The position numbers and the translations under genes are program-made. Below the pieces are notes generated by a model that made no database searches, was not told where the DNA came from, and saw nothing but the letters and a program-made list of their open reading frames with translations. A stretch of 64,000 bases of DNA from the NCBI GenBank assembly GCA_963665405.2, contig CAXXUH010000004.1, forward strand, positions 1,116,001 to 1,180,000, written 5' to 3'. Origin of the DNA: G963665405 sp963665405. GTDB lineage: Bacteria; Chloroflexota; Dehalococcoidia; Lucifugimonadales; G963665405. Shown in pieces: positions 8,627 through 17,410 of the stretch. How positions within the stretch are numbered: position 1 is the first letter of the stretch; every line of letters begins with the position of its first letter.

Positions 8627-8754
8627 GAATCTTGCGCGGCGGGCGGCTGGCGCTGGCGATCGCGATTGCGTGGCTGGCGCTGGTGTTCATCACCTTCGTG
8701 GCGCTGAGAGCGAAGGAGGCGTGGCCCAAGCTTGTGAGCCTCCTGGGCGGCTGA
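8557..8754 (+). CDS. Small single-span membrane protein coupled to a GT-C gene
   Basis: A 65-residue protein (or about 40 residues if the TTG at 8632 is used, which has AGGGAG upstream and avoids most of the overlap). It has one hydrophobic span (LALAIAIAWLALVFITFVAL) and a short tail ending KLVSLLGG. Its TGA shares a base with the ATG of the GT-C gene (TGATG), so translation is coupled. Two further small proteins of the same layout precede the other GT-C genes (10552 and 18490). No known family is recognised. A stabilising or accessory subunit of the membrane transferase is inferred from position alone. Confidence 0.6.
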   Translation: MVAEAGTPGPARDGGEIGHLRELGILRGGRLALAIAIAWLALVFITFVALRAKEAWPKLVSLLGG

Positions 8755-10565
8755 TGCTGGATTCTATACTGAACGTGATCGTCGCGGTGCTCGTCGCCGC
8801 CGCCTGCTATGGAGCGGGGCGCACCGCTCTGCTGGGCGTCGGAGTGCGATTCGGCTCGGCTTCCGCGGAGGTAGCGCTATCGGCAGGCCTGGGGTTCGGC
8901 GGCCTGATATACGCGATGGTCGCACTCGGATTCGCCGGGCTGTACCAGTCCGCAACGGCGTGGGGGCTGCTGGCGGCTCTGGGAATCGTGGCACTGCTCG
9001 GTCTGTGGCGCTGGCCGCTGCCGACCGACCTCGCGGCGCTGTCCTCCCGGCTCAGAAAACGGGAGTGGATCGCGGTGGCGATGGCATCTGTCCTGGCCGT
9101 CTACGGACTGGCGTATCTGGTCGTGGCGCTGGCTCCGACCCTCGAGGGCGACTCTATCGCTGGCTACCTGCTGACCGCCAGGGAGTATGCCCGCAATGGC
9201 GGGATCGTGTCGGTCGACTACGCGTACACCAACTCGCTCCCCGCCAACGGGCAGATGCTCTCGACCTTCGGATTCCTGCTGCGCGGGCAGGTACTCGCTC
9301 AGCTCCTGGTCATCTGGCTGATGGGACTGCTCGCCCTGGCGGCGATCTACGCGCTCGGCAGGACGTGGCTCTCCAGAGGCACCGCGCTGGTCGGGATCGC
9401 GGTATGGTACGGGATGTACTCGGTCGGGTACCTAGCGGCGTCGGGGAAGATCGACCTGGCGTGGGCCGCCTTCGACCTGCTGGCAATTCTGGCATTCAGC
9501 CGCTGGTATTTTCAGGAGCCGCAAGAGCGCCGGCTGGGGTGGCTGGTTCTGTCGGGCATCTTCCTCGGGGTGGCGCTGGGCACGAAGCACGCCAGCGTGT
9601 TCACCTCGGTCGCTTTCGCACTGGCCATAGCCGTCCGCGTGTGGCTGGACGGCGGGAGAAGGCCGCAGGACCTGGTCCGTTCGTATGCCGCCATCGGATT
9701 ACCCGCCGCCATCGCGGTCATTTGGGTGGCTCGCAGCTACGGCTTGGCGGGCACTCCGGCCATATCCACCGAGGGGTTCGTGAACGACAGCGGCTTCGTC
9801 GGTTTCTTTCGCACGCTGTGGAACATGTCGATGCTTGGAAACGCGCCCGGGACCGAGGGTGCGCTGGGAAAGTCGATCGGGCCGGCGATGCTGGCGATCG
9901 TCCCGCTGGTGCTGATCCTCCGAAACGTCGATAGGCGCGTCTGGCACGTCCTCGGGTTCTGTGTGCTCGTTCTGGTGATGTGGTTCATGGGGGTCCAGAG
10001 GGCTCGTCACCTCCTTCCCGTCCTGGGCCTGCTCTCGGTCGTGGCGGCGTACGTGGTCGCGCGAGTCATCGCCCTTCGACCTCCCGCCGGTGCGCTCCTG
10101 GCTGCCATGATCGTCGTGGCGCTGGGGGCCAACTTCGCTGCGTGGAGCTATATCAACTTCGTCTCGATCAGGCGGGTCGACTACGTCGTCGGACGCTACG
10201 ACCTGGACGGCTACCTCGCCCGGAACCTTCCGAAGCTGGAGTGGTACCCCAACGGCTCGGTCGTAGCTCTCAGCCGGGACGAGCTGCCGGGCGAGGCTCG
10301 GATCGCCGGCCTTTCCACCAGCAACAGTTTCTACCTGGAGCGCCCGATCTACACCGGCTGGATCCATACACCGGAAGATGTGGAGGACCCCCAGGAGTTC
10401 GCCGAACAGCTACGCTCTGCGGGGATCACGCACGTGCTGACCAGCCGGTTCGTGATGGATGCGCGCGACCTCAACGACGCCTGGCTGGCCCAGCCATCCT
10501 TCCAGGCCGCGTACCTCAGCGAGATCGCCTGCAGCGGCGGCCAATGCCTGTATGTCCTCAGATGA
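8754..10565 (+). CDS. GT-C-fold membrane glycosyltransferase, copy 1
   Basis: A 603-residue protein with about 11-12 membrane spans and a soluble C-terminal domain of about 130 residues. After two or three spans comes a loop with LAPTLEGDSIAGY, whose Asp133 matches the catalytic acid of GT-C enzymes (PMT/ArnT type). ASGKIDLAW and LGTKHASVF follow in later loops. Asp133 aligns in position and context with Asp134 and Asp138 of the other two copies. GT-C enzymes take sugars from polyprenyl-phosphate donors on the outer face. The start is fixed by overlap with the small upstream gene; translation from 8670 would read through that gene out of frame. Confidence 0.75.
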   Translation: MLDSILNVIVAVLVAAACYGAGRTALLGVGVRFGSASAEVALSAGLGFGGLIYAMVALGFAGLYQSATAWGLLAALGIVALLGLWRWPLPTDLAALSSRLRKREWIAVAMASVLAVYGLAYLVVALAPTLEGDSIAGYLLTAREYARNGGIVSVDYAYTNSLPANGQMLSTFGFLLRGQVLAQLLVIWLMGLLALAAIYALGRTWLSRGTALVGIAVWYGMYSVGYLAASGKIDLAWAAFDLLAILAFSRWYFQEPQERRLGWLVLSGIFLGVALGTKHASVFTSVAFALAIAVRVWLDGGRRPQDLVRSYAAIGLPAAIAVIWVARSYGLAGTPAISTEGFVNDSGFVGFFRTLWNMSMLGNAPGTEGALGKSIGPAMLAIVPLVLILRNVDRRVWHVLGFCVLVLVMWFMGVQRARHLLPVLGLLSVVAAYVVARVIALRPPAGALLAAMIVVALGANFAAWSYINFVSIRRVDYVVGRYDLDGYLARNLPKLEWYPNGSVVALSRDELPGEARIAGLSTSNSFYLERPIYTGWIHTPEDVEDPQEFAEQLRSAGITHVLTSRFVMDARDLNDAWLAQPSFQAAYLSEIACSGGQCLYVLR

Positions 10566-10719
10566 GCGCGGCCCTCGCCGTCGTCTCCATCGGCTTGGGT
10601 TCCTCTTGGCCCTCGCCTGGTTCGCCTTCGTAAATGTCTACTTCTATTGGGATCTGTTCAGGGAGCGTGCCGGTCAGGTGCCTGAGGCCTGGGACCGGCT
10701 GCTGGATTTGTTCCGATAA
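10552..10719 (+). CDS. Small single-span membrane protein coupled to a GT-C gene
   Basis: A 55-residue protein: a basic N-terminus (ERGPRRRLHRL), one span (GFLLALAWFAFVNVYFYW) and an amphipathic tail ending WDRLLDLFR. The ATG at 10552 lies 14 bases inside the preceding GT-C gene, and the TAA overlaps the ATG of the next GT-C gene (TAATG). The layout matches the small proteins at 8557 and 18490, although sequence identity is low. Too small for homology to be certain, but the triple recurrence with coupled stops and starts argues it is real. Confidence 0.6.
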   Translation: MSSDERGPRRRLHRLGFLLALAWFAFVNVYFYWDLFRERAGQVPEAWDRLLDLFR

Positions 10720-12623
10720 TGGATCGCCTGTACGATCTCGTCATCGTCCTGGGGCTGTTCGCGGCCGCCTCCGGCTGCGGCCTGCTCGTGCTGGAGCGGC
10801 TGGGTCTCGATACGTCGGGGAGGGTGCAGCGCGTCCTGTTCGCCGGCGGCCTGGGGCTCGGTCTGCTGGGGTACGTACCGTTCGCACTCGGCCTGGCCGG
10901 AGTCCTGCGCCAGTCGGCGATCGCCGCGGCATACCTTGCCGCCCTGGCGCTCGGCCTGTGGGGCTGGTGGCGTTTCTGGAGGCTTCAGCGGGTGACCCTC
11001 GGGGAGCTCTCGGGAAGCCTGCGGAGCACCACCTGGCCGGCCAGGCTCGTCCTGGCCTTCTTCGTCGTGGCGGCGGGTGTAAATCTGCTTGCGGCCTTGG
11101 CCCCTGTAATCGGGGTCGACGAGCTCATCTACCGCGTGGCGGCCGCGGACCTCTACCTTCGCCACGAACGCCTGCTGTATCTCCCGTCGATATGGGCCCA
11201 CCAGCAGCCCCATCAGATCCAGATGATTCAGATATGGGGCATGAGTCTTGGCACGGACTCGACGGCCCAGGTGGTCCAGTGGGGAATGGGGCTACTGCTG
11301 GTTGCCGCCCTGGTCGACTTCGGACGGCGCGAGATGCCGCTGGCATGGGCGCTCCTCGGTGCGGGAATCTTCTATTCGTTCAGCGACGTCGTCGTGCTCT
11401 CCGGTCGCGCCGCTCCAGACCTCGCCAACGGGCTCTTCATGGTTCTTTCCGTCCTGGCGATGGTCCGATGGTTGGAAACGGGTGCCGGCCGGTGGCTGGG
11501 GGTAGCCGGGGTCCTCGCCGGCCTCTTCGCGGCGGGAGCACGCTTGCCGGGCGCTTACGGCGCTGTGGGGCTGGCGCTTCTGGTCGCCTACTACGGATGG
11601 CGCCAGTTCAGCTGGAGACCGGTCGCCGCCGTTGGCGGCGGACTGGCGGTCGGTCTGATCGCGCTCGTCGTCGTCCTTCCGTGGTACGTCAAGAGCCTCA
11701 TGCAGGCTGGTAGCCCGACGTGGCCGTTCGTCATACCCTTCTTCGATGCCCAGGACTGGACCCGTCCCGCCGTCGACTACCTGAGGGGCATCCCGGAGAA
11801 CAAGATAGGGCGCTGGTACTCTCCCGAAAGGATAGCCGCCGCGCCATGGGCGCTGACGATGAACCCGGAGACGTTCCGCAGTGGGGTGATCGGGCCCCTC
11901 GCGCTGGCGAGCGCGCCTCTCGCCGTGTTCACGCGGCTTTCGACGAGCATGCGGTGGCTTCTCCTGAGTGCCGTGGTGCTGGGGGCGCTCTGGTATGTCG
12001 GCTTTCCGAGGATGCGCGGGTTCATACCGGGGATCGGGCTCCTGTCGATCGCGGTCGGCTACCTGCTGTGGCAGGTATGGCAATCTGAAACGATCCCCCG
12101 CTGGGCGCGTGCCGGACTGGTCGTACTGGCGGCTCTCTGGCTGGTCGTGGGACTCGGGACTGTGGCTCGCACGCATCTTCGAGCCGCGCTGGTGACTTTG
12201 GGGGTCAAGGACGAGCAGGCCTATTTGTCGGCGCGCTTGGCGGAGCCTGACATGAGCTTCGAGTGGTACGACGACTACGCCGCCCTGAACGGGTCCCTGC
12301 CCTTGGGGAGCCGGTTGTTGATACAGGAGTCGCGGGGCTACTACCTGGACTTCGACTACGTCCTGTACGATCTGTTGTCGAAGCGGGAAGCGCGGACAGA
12401 GCGTCTCCAGGACTCGCAATACGTTGCCCAGCAGGTCCGGAAGCTCGACGCCGACTACGTCCTCCTGTGGCCCGGACCACGGTACCTGAGCGGGTTCGAG
12501 CCAAGCAACGTTCTCGTGGACACGTTGCACGAGCTGTGCGGCCCGAGCTGGCCGATCGTCTATGAGAGCGAGACGATGATAGTCTGCGAGGTGGAGCCAG
12601 GGAATGGAGGTGACGCACCCTGA
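10719..12623 (+). CDS. GT-C-fold membrane glycosyltransferase, copy 2
   Basis: A 634-residue polytopic protein with about 11 spans. The first external loop carries LAPVIGVDELIYR, with Asp134 at the expected catalytic position, followed by a loop rich in His and Gln (AHQQPHQIQMIQ). A soluble C-terminal domain of about 140 residues (from about residue 495) holds EWYDDYAALNG and YYLDFDYVLYD. It is a paralogue of the genes at 8754 and 18903. As a GT-C enzyme it should use a polyprenyl-linked sugar on the outer face. It lies directly after copy 1, so two successive additions may be made by this pair. Confidence 0.75.
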   Translation: MDRLYDLVIVLGLFAAASGCGLLVLERLGLDTSGRVQRVLFAGGLGLGLLGYVPFALGLAGVLRQSAIAAAYLAALALGLWGWWRFWRLQRVTLGELSGSLRSTTWPARLVLAFFVVAAGVNLLAALAPVIGVDELIYRVAAADLYLRHERLLYLPSIWAHQQPHQIQMIQIWGMSLGTDSTAQVVQWGMGLLLVAALVDFGRREMPLAWALLGAGIFYSFSDVVVLSGRAAPDLANGLFMVLSVLAMVRWLETGAGRWLGVAGVLAGLFAAGARLPGAYGAVGLALLVAYYGWRQFSWRPVAAVGGGLAVGLIALVVVLPWYVKSLMQAGSPTWPFVIPFFDAQDWTRPAVDYLRGIPENKIGRWYSPERIAAAPWALTMNPETFRSGVIGPLALASAPLAVFTRLSTSMRWLLLSAVVLGALWYVGFPRMRGFIPGIGLLSIAVGYLLWQVWQSETIPRWARAGLVVLAALWLVVGLGTVARTHLRAALVTLGVKDEQAYLSARLAEPDMSFEWYDDYAALNGSLPLGSRLLIQESRGYYLDFDYVLYDLLSKREARTERLQDSQYVAQQVRKLDADYVLLWPGPRYLSGFEPSNVLVDTLHELCGPSWPIVYESETMIVCEVEPGNGGDAP

Positions 12624-12691
12624 CGGCTGGCTCCGGCGCTGATCCCACCGATCTCCAACCGGCCGCCGGTCGCATCGGGACGCCGCGCGCC

Positions 12692-13672
12692 GTGCGGAGT
12701 ACGCCGCCGTTCTTCATCGTGGGATGCGGCCGGTCGGGCACGACGCTCCTCCGAGTGATGCTGAACAGGCACCCGTTGCTGGCGATCCCTACCGAGTCCC
12801 TCTTCATCGTGGACTATCTTCGGGCCGAGCCCACGATCTCGGCCGCGAGACTCAGGTGGCTGTTGACCAAAGAAAAGGAGATCGCCGAGTGGGGACTGAA
12901 GATCACGGAGGAGGACCTCGCCGGGGCTGCTACCGCAAGAGACATGATCGATACGGTCCACGCGATCTACGCGGCACTCCACGGGAAGTCCATTTGGGGA
13001 CAGAAGACACCACGGTTCGTCCGATACGGAAGTCTACTGAAGCACGCCTATCCGGAGGCCAGGTTCATCCACCTGATCCGCGACCCGCGGTCGGTCGTCA
13101 GCTCCCTGATGCGGTCTAACGTCCACAGATCGAATCCGTATTTCGGATCGCACAGATGGCTGGCCGACGTTGGCAGCGGATTGGAGTTGAAGAGGGCCTA
13201 CCCAGACGACACGCTTGAGATCCGGTTCGAGGAGCTGGTGTCGAATCCTCAAGAGACCCTGGAAGCAGTATGCGGGTTCCTTGGGATAGGGTTCGAGCCG
13301 AAGATGCTCGAGTCCACCCGAACGACGCCGGCCGAGTACGGAAGGTACTACGCACAGGTCCACTCCGATGTTGGGCGGGCTCCCGATCCCGGTCCTATCG
13401 CACTCTGGCGCAGCCATCTTTCTGCCAGACACGTTTCGGTCATAGAGCAGATATGCGGCGACATGATGCGCACGCTGGGTTACGCGCCCGAGTCGGACAG
13501 GCCCGGCGTCGACCGCCCGTACCTTTGGTATCTGAGATTGGAGCGGGCCGTCGGGCTGCTGAGACAGGCGGCGCACTATCTGATGTACCGTCCCGGCTAC
13601 CTGGTAAGCCACCTCAGACGCCAGGTCGGTCTGTCGCTGCTTTTCAGAGGTATGGAGAATCCCAATTTCTAG
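12692..13672 (+). CDS. Sulfotransferase family protein
   Basis: A 326-residue protein beginning PPFFIVGCGRSGTTLLR, the 5'-phosphosulfate (P-loop-like) motif of PAPS-dependent sulfotransferases. FIHLIRDPRSVVSSL is the 3'-phosphate motif, and the family helix WxxxHLSARH is present near the end. It transfers sulfate from PAPS to a hydroxyl group, here probably on a sugar of the surface glycan. The start is GTG at 12692; the frame is open for about 70 bases upstream but contains no ATG, GTG or TTG, only a CTG at 12620. It lies between a GT-C gene and a YbhN-type gene. A sulfated polysaccharide is the simplest reading. Confidence 0.85.
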   Translation: MRSTPPFFIVGCGRSGTTLLRVMLNRHPLLAIPTESLFIVDYLRAEPTISAARLRWLLTKEKEIAEWGLKITEEDLAGAATARDMIDTVHAIYAALHGKSIWGQKTPRFVRYGSLLKHAYPEARFIHLIRDPRSVVSSLMRSNVHRSNPYFGSHRWLADVGSGLELKRAYPDDTLEIRFEELVSNPQETLEAVCGFLGIGFEPKMLESTRTTPAEYGRYYAQVHSDVGRAPDPGPIALWRSHLSARHVSVIEQICGDMMRTLGYAPESDRPGVDRPYLWYLRLERAVGLLRQAAHYLMYRPGYLVSHLRRQVGLSLLFRGMENPNF

Positions 13673-13754
13673 CCGAATCCGCGCCCTGAGGCTGATTCAC
13701 ATAGTCCGGACCACTCCGGCCATACGGGCCATAGCGGCCCTGGCGGTTCTCGGC

Positions 13755-14666
13755 TTGACCGGATGGTTTCTCGGGAATCGGGCCGCGGACAGCTGGGATC
13801 AGGTCTCGGAGAACGCCTCTCGGATAGACGTGGGATGGGTGGCCGTATCGCTACCGATCCTCTTCGCCTCCTTCGTTTGGTTCGGTCTGGGGTGGGTCCG
13901 AATCCTCGGCAAGCTCGGTCACAGCGGCATCTACCTGTCAGGGCTGAACATTTGGGCGAAGGCCCAGTTCGGCAAGTACCTGCCCGGCCTCGGATGGTAC
14001 GTCCTGGCCCGGATACACTGGGGCGAGCGGGAGGGCATCTCCAAGCGGCTCACGGTGACCAGTTCAGCCATAGAGGTGGTGCTGATGGTGCTTACCGGTG
14101 GTCTGGTGGCGTTGTCGATCGCACTCTTCTCGCCGGACGCCGGCTGGATCATCGACCGGGTCTGGTATCTTGCGCTGCTGGTCCCGGCGGTGGGAGTCGG
14201 GGCCGTCCTTGTTCATCCTGTCGTGCTGAGCAAGGGCCTTGCGCGTCTGGGCCGGCTCCAGGAGCCCGTCGCGATAACGTATCGAGACTCTCTGGAGCTT
14301 CTCGCCGTATACCTGGTGCGATGGATCGCCGTCGGCGTCGGCTTCTTCTTTCTGGCGAAGGCCGTATACCCGCTGGGGTTCTCACAAATGCCGTTCGTGG
14401 CAAGCGCCCTGGTCCTGGCGTGGATCGTAGGATTCCTCGCCGTGTTCGCGCCTGGAGGACTCGGAGTTCGGGAGAGCGTTCTCGTCCTGCTCCTCGAGCA
14501 GGTCATGCCTGTCGGCCCCGCCGTCGTTCTGACGGCTCTGGGCCGGCTGTGGTGGATGGCCGGCGAGGTCGGGCTGCTCGTGATATCGACCGCCGCCGTG
14601 ACGCTGTCCCGGCGGTCTCGTCGCGAGGGAGGCCTCTCAGTCGAGGCCAAGTCGCTGACCCCGTGA
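13755..14666 (+). CDS. YbhN/AglD-type polytopic membrane protein (flippase-like)
   Basis: About 303 residues with 7-8 spans. Family marks are KAQFGKYLPGLGWYV and FAPGGLGVRESVLVLLL. The TTG at 13755 falls inside the first hydrophobic segment. The reading frame continues upstream to about 13665 with plausible residues (RTTPAIRAIAALAVLG) but without ATG, GTG or TTG. A rare ATT at 13665, preceded by GGAG, is one option, so the N-terminus is uncertain by up to 30 residues. It is the second of three family members in the locus. A transport or flipping role is inferred, not shown. Confidence 0.75.
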   Translation: MTGWFLGNRAADSWDQVSENASRIDVGWVAVSLPILFASFVWFGLGWVRILGKLGHSGIYLSGLNIWAKAQFGKYLPGLGWYVLARIHWGEREGISKRLTVTSSAIEVVLMVLTGGLVALSIALFSPDAGWIIDRVWYLALLVPAVGVGAVLVHPVVLSKGLARLGRLQEPVAITYRDSLELLAVYLVRWIAVGVGFFFLAKAVYPLGFSQMPFVASALVLAWIVGFLAVFAPGGLGVRESVLVLLLEQVMPVGPAVVLTALGRLWWMAGEVGLLVISTAAVTLSRRSRREGGLSVEAKSLTP

Positions 14667-14721
14667 CCGTTTCGCCTGAGCCCGGAATCCGTGGCGCCGG
14701 ATCGCCAAATCTCGCGATGGG

Positions 14722-15720
14722 ATGTTGACCGCCGTGAAACTGATCATACAGATCCCCTGCCATAACGAAGAGCAAGTCCTGCCGCAGACGCTTGCCGACC
14801 TCCCCACGCACGTCGACGGCGTCGACACCATCGAGCGGCTCGTGATCGATGACGGCAGCACCGATCGGACCAGCCAGACGGCACGAGAGTTCGGCGTGGA
14901 GCATATAGTCAGACACAGCAGCAACAAAGGGCTCGCGGCGGCTTTTCAGACGGGACTCGACGCCGCCCTCCGCCTGGGAGCGGATATTATCGTCAACACC
15001 GATGCCGACAACCAGTACCCCGGCCGCTACGTCTCCGACCTAGTGAGGCCGATCCTCCGAGAGGACGCAGACATGGTCATCGGCAACCGGCAGACAGACC
15101 GTATCCAGGAGTTCTCGTTCGTCAAGAAGCTTCTTCAGCGCGTTGGCAGCGCCGTCGTGCGGGCGGTGTCGGGCACCGGCGTCCCGGACGCCCCCAGCGG
15201 GTTCCGGGCACTGAGCAGGGAGGCCGCTCTGCGAATGAACGTCCTCACTGGCTACACATACACGCTCGAGACCATCATCCAGGCGGGTAAGAAGAACCTG
15301 ACCATCGCGAACGTCCCGATCGAGACCAACGCCAAGACCCGGGACTCGCGGCTGGTACGGGGTAGCTGGTCCTACGCCCGGCGACAGGCGATGTCCATCC
15401 TTCGGCTCTTCATTCTCTACGAGCCGCTTCGGACATTCGTATATCTCGGTCTGCCGTTCTTCCTCTTCGGCATCGGACTCTGGCTTCGGTACCTCGTGCT
15501 GCTGATCGGTGGAGGCGCGGGCGGTCACATTCAATCGGTGGTGGTGGGGGCGGTGGCCATCCTGATGGCTGTTCTTCTGTGGAGTCTGGGAATGGTGGGG
15601 GAGCTGCTCGCCACGAACCGGCGCCTTCAAGAGGAGACTCTCTATCACCTGAAACGGGAGGCCCTCCACAGCGAGTCGCTGACCGAGAAAGAAGGGGCAG
15701 TGCCCGCCGGGAGGCGCTGA
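14722..15720 (+). CDS. Polyprenol-phosphate-sugar synthase-like GT2
   Basis: A 332-residue protein with a GT2 domain (LIIQIPCHNEEQVLP, LVIDDGSTDRT, NKGLAAAFQTGLD, VNTDADNQYPG), then two C-terminal hydrophobic spans and a charged tail. The TDADNQYPG and PSGFRALSREAALR motifs are typical of the GtrB/DPM1 branch that makes polyprenyl-phosphate sugars. It is directly followed by a methyltransferase (stop at 15720, ATG at 15721), then another enzyme of the same kind, then a YbhN-type protein and a GT-C enzyme. This repeats the order seen from 4478. Confidence 0.85.
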   Translation: MLTAVKLIIQIPCHNEEQVLPQTLADLPTHVDGVDTIERLVIDDGSTDRTSQTAREFGVEHIVRHSSNKGLAAAFQTGLDAALRLGADIIVNTDADNQYPGRYVSDLVRPILREDADMVIGNRQTDRIQEFSFVKKLLQRVGSAVVRAVSGTGVPDAPSGFRALSREAALRMNVLTGYTYTLETIIQAGKKNLTIANVPIETNAKTRDSRLVRGSWSYARRQAMSILRLFILYEPLRTFVYLGLPFFLFGIGLWLRYLVLLIGGGAGGHIQSVVVGAVAILMAVLLWSLGMVGELLATNRRLQEETLYHLKREALHSESLTEKEGAVPAGRR

Positions 15721-16401
15721 ATGGAAACGACTCGGTCGACGCTGGGGCTCTGGGTTGAAGGGGTGGGGGACGTTGCAAGACATCTCCGGAAGAGGGGAGA
15801 CGTTCCATCGGGCCAGAGCGGCGGCGCTCTTTCCCCGCTGCTCGAGACGATTCGGGCCGGCCACGCCGCCAGGTGGATCGAGGGAGAAAGAGTGCTGGAC
15901 TACGGCTGCGGGAGGGCCCGTTTGCTGAGAAAGCTGGGGGACAACGTCCTCTATACCGGCGTAGATCACGATCCCACGCTGGTCAGCTACCTCAGCAAGC
16001 GGTTCCCGAGGGCCAAGTTCCTTTGCGCCAACCTGGAAGACCCCGGAGCCTTCAACGGTGACACGTTTGATTCTGTGAGTATGCTCGCCGTGATGGAGCA
16101 CCTCGCGTCTCCTCAGCAGGTGGTAGATCGGGCCGCTTCCCTCCTGCGTCCCGGCGGCGTGCTCGTGGTCACGACGCCCCACCCGTCATTCGACCGCCTG
16201 CTTCACGTCGCCAGCGGGGTCGGGATACTGGATCGTCATGCCGACGAAGATCACGAGGGTCTGCTTAGCTCGGCCGAGCTGGAGAGGCTCTGCCGGAACG
16301 CAGGCCTCAGACCTGAGACGCGCTATCGCTTTCTCCTGGGCGGGAACCAGCTCCTGGTCGCGCGAAAGGTCGGCGAACCCGTGGAAGATAGGCCGGGGTA
16401 G
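15721..16401 (+). CDS. SAM-dependent methyltransferase
   Basis: A 226-residue class I methyltransferase: ERVLDYGCGRARLLRK (motif I), YTGVDHDPTLVSYL (motif II), FDSVSMLAVMEHLASPQQ (motif IV region) and LLRPGGVLVVTTPHPSFD (motifs V-VI). This is the UbiE/Methyltransf_11 type found in glycan clusters, where such enzymes O-methylate sugars or lipid-linked intermediates. It begins on the base after the stop of the upstream GT2, so the pair is likely co-translated. Confidence 0.8.
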   Translation: METTRSTLGLWVEGVGDVARHLRKRGDVPSGQSGGALSPLLETIRAGHAARWIEGERVLDYGCGRARLLRKLGDNVLYTGVDHDPTLVSYLSKRFPRAKFLCANLEDPGAFNGDTFDSVSMLAVMEHLASPQQVVDRAASLLRPGGVLVVTTPHPSFDRLLHVASGVGILDRHADEDHEGLLSSAELERLCRNAGLRPETRYRFLLGGNQLLVARKVGEPVEDRPG

Positions 16402-16447
16402 GATCGCGGCACCTGGCTACGATCCCCCCGGAAGTCAGGATGGATAG

Positions 16448-17410
16448 ATGGAGCAGACTAGCCAATCAGTCGCTACCCGCATCGAGGACGCTCAGACCGT
16501 CGAGCAGCACGCCGTCCCGAAGATCACGATCGGGATGCCGGCGTACAACGAGGCCGAGGCGATCGCTAGTGTTGTCAGCCGGGTCCTGGATGTCGCCGCC
16601 GGCCTCGACGGTCCGGTCGAGATCCTGGTGGTCGACGATGCCTCCACCGACGGCACATCTGAGATATTGTCCGACCTGTCGACCCGGTCTCCCGGCCTCA
16701 TCCGGGTGATTCGCCATCCGTACAACAAGGGGAACGGTGGGTCGGTCAAGACGGCCGTTCGGGAGGCGCGTGGCGAGCGGCTCGTCATCATGGATGCCGA
16801 CGGTCAGCACAACCCGGACGACATTCCTCGGCTGCTGGCAGAGCTCGCCGAGCACGACATGGCGGTCGGGGCCCGGACGGCCCAATCGGTAGGAGATTGG
16901 CACCGCAACCTGGGGAATTTCTTCTTCAAGAGGCTCGTTTCGTACCTGACGCAGGTAAAGATTCTCGACCTTACGTCGGGCTTCCGAGCCTTCAAGACAC
17001 CGATGATCAGAAGCTTCGCCCACCTTCTGCCCAACGGGTTCTCCTACCCCGCCACGAGCACAATGGCCTTCATCAAGGCGGGCTACAGCGTGACGTTCGT
17101 CCCGATCGTAACGGCTCGCAGATCCGGACGCAGCAAGCTTCGCCCCATCCACGACGGCGTGAGGTTCCTGTTCATAATCCTCAAGATGATAGTGCTCTTC
17201 GAGCCCTTCAGGGTTTTCCTACCGGCTGCCGGGGTTCTCATTCTGCTGGGTCTCGCATCCTTCGCGTTCACGGTCTTCGATGAGCGCCGCCTGCACATTC
17301 CCAACTCGGCGGTATTTCTCTCCGTATCGGCCTTGCTCGTATTCCTGATCGGCCTGGTGGCGGAGCAGATCGCCGAGCTGCGGATGTCGATACGGTCGAA
17401 GGACCAGTGA
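16448..17410 (+). CDS. Polyprenol-phosphate-sugar synthase-like GT2
   Basis: A 320-residue GT2 protein: KITIGMPAYNEAEAI, ILVVDDASTDGT, NKGNGGSVKTAVREA, MDADGQHNPDD, then FFKRLVSYLT and LDLTSGFRAFK. Two C-terminal hydrophobic spans (about residues 235-270 and 285-305) follow. It closely resembles the 4478 gene in layout and in its RSGRSKLRPIHDGVRF motif (RIGRSKIRPVRDTLNF there), so the two are probably recent paralogues. Its last codons overlap the GTG of the next gene (GTGA), coupling it to the YbhN-type protein. Confidence 0.85.
   Translation: MEQTSQSVATRIEDAQTVEQHAVPKITIGMPAYNEAEAIASVVSRVLDVAAGLDGPVEILVVDDASTDGTSEILSDLSTRSPGLIRVIRHPYNKGNGGSVKTAVREARGERLVIMDADGQHNPDDIPRLLAELAEHDMAVGARTAQSVGDWHRNLGNFFFKRLVSYLTQVKILDLTSGFRAFKTPMIRSFAHLLPNGFSYPATSTMAFIKAGYSVTFVPIVTARRSGRSKLRPIHDGVRFLFIILKMIVLFEPFRVFLPAAGVLILLGLASFAFTVFDERRLHIPNSAVFLSVSALLVFLIGLVAEQIAELRMSIRSKDQ

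Noticed and set aside
11292..12530. Long antisense frame of 412 codons over the second GT-C gene
   Set aside because: Typical high-GC antisense frame, rich in Arg/Gln/His/Pro and without motifs; the sense frame has clear GT-C features.
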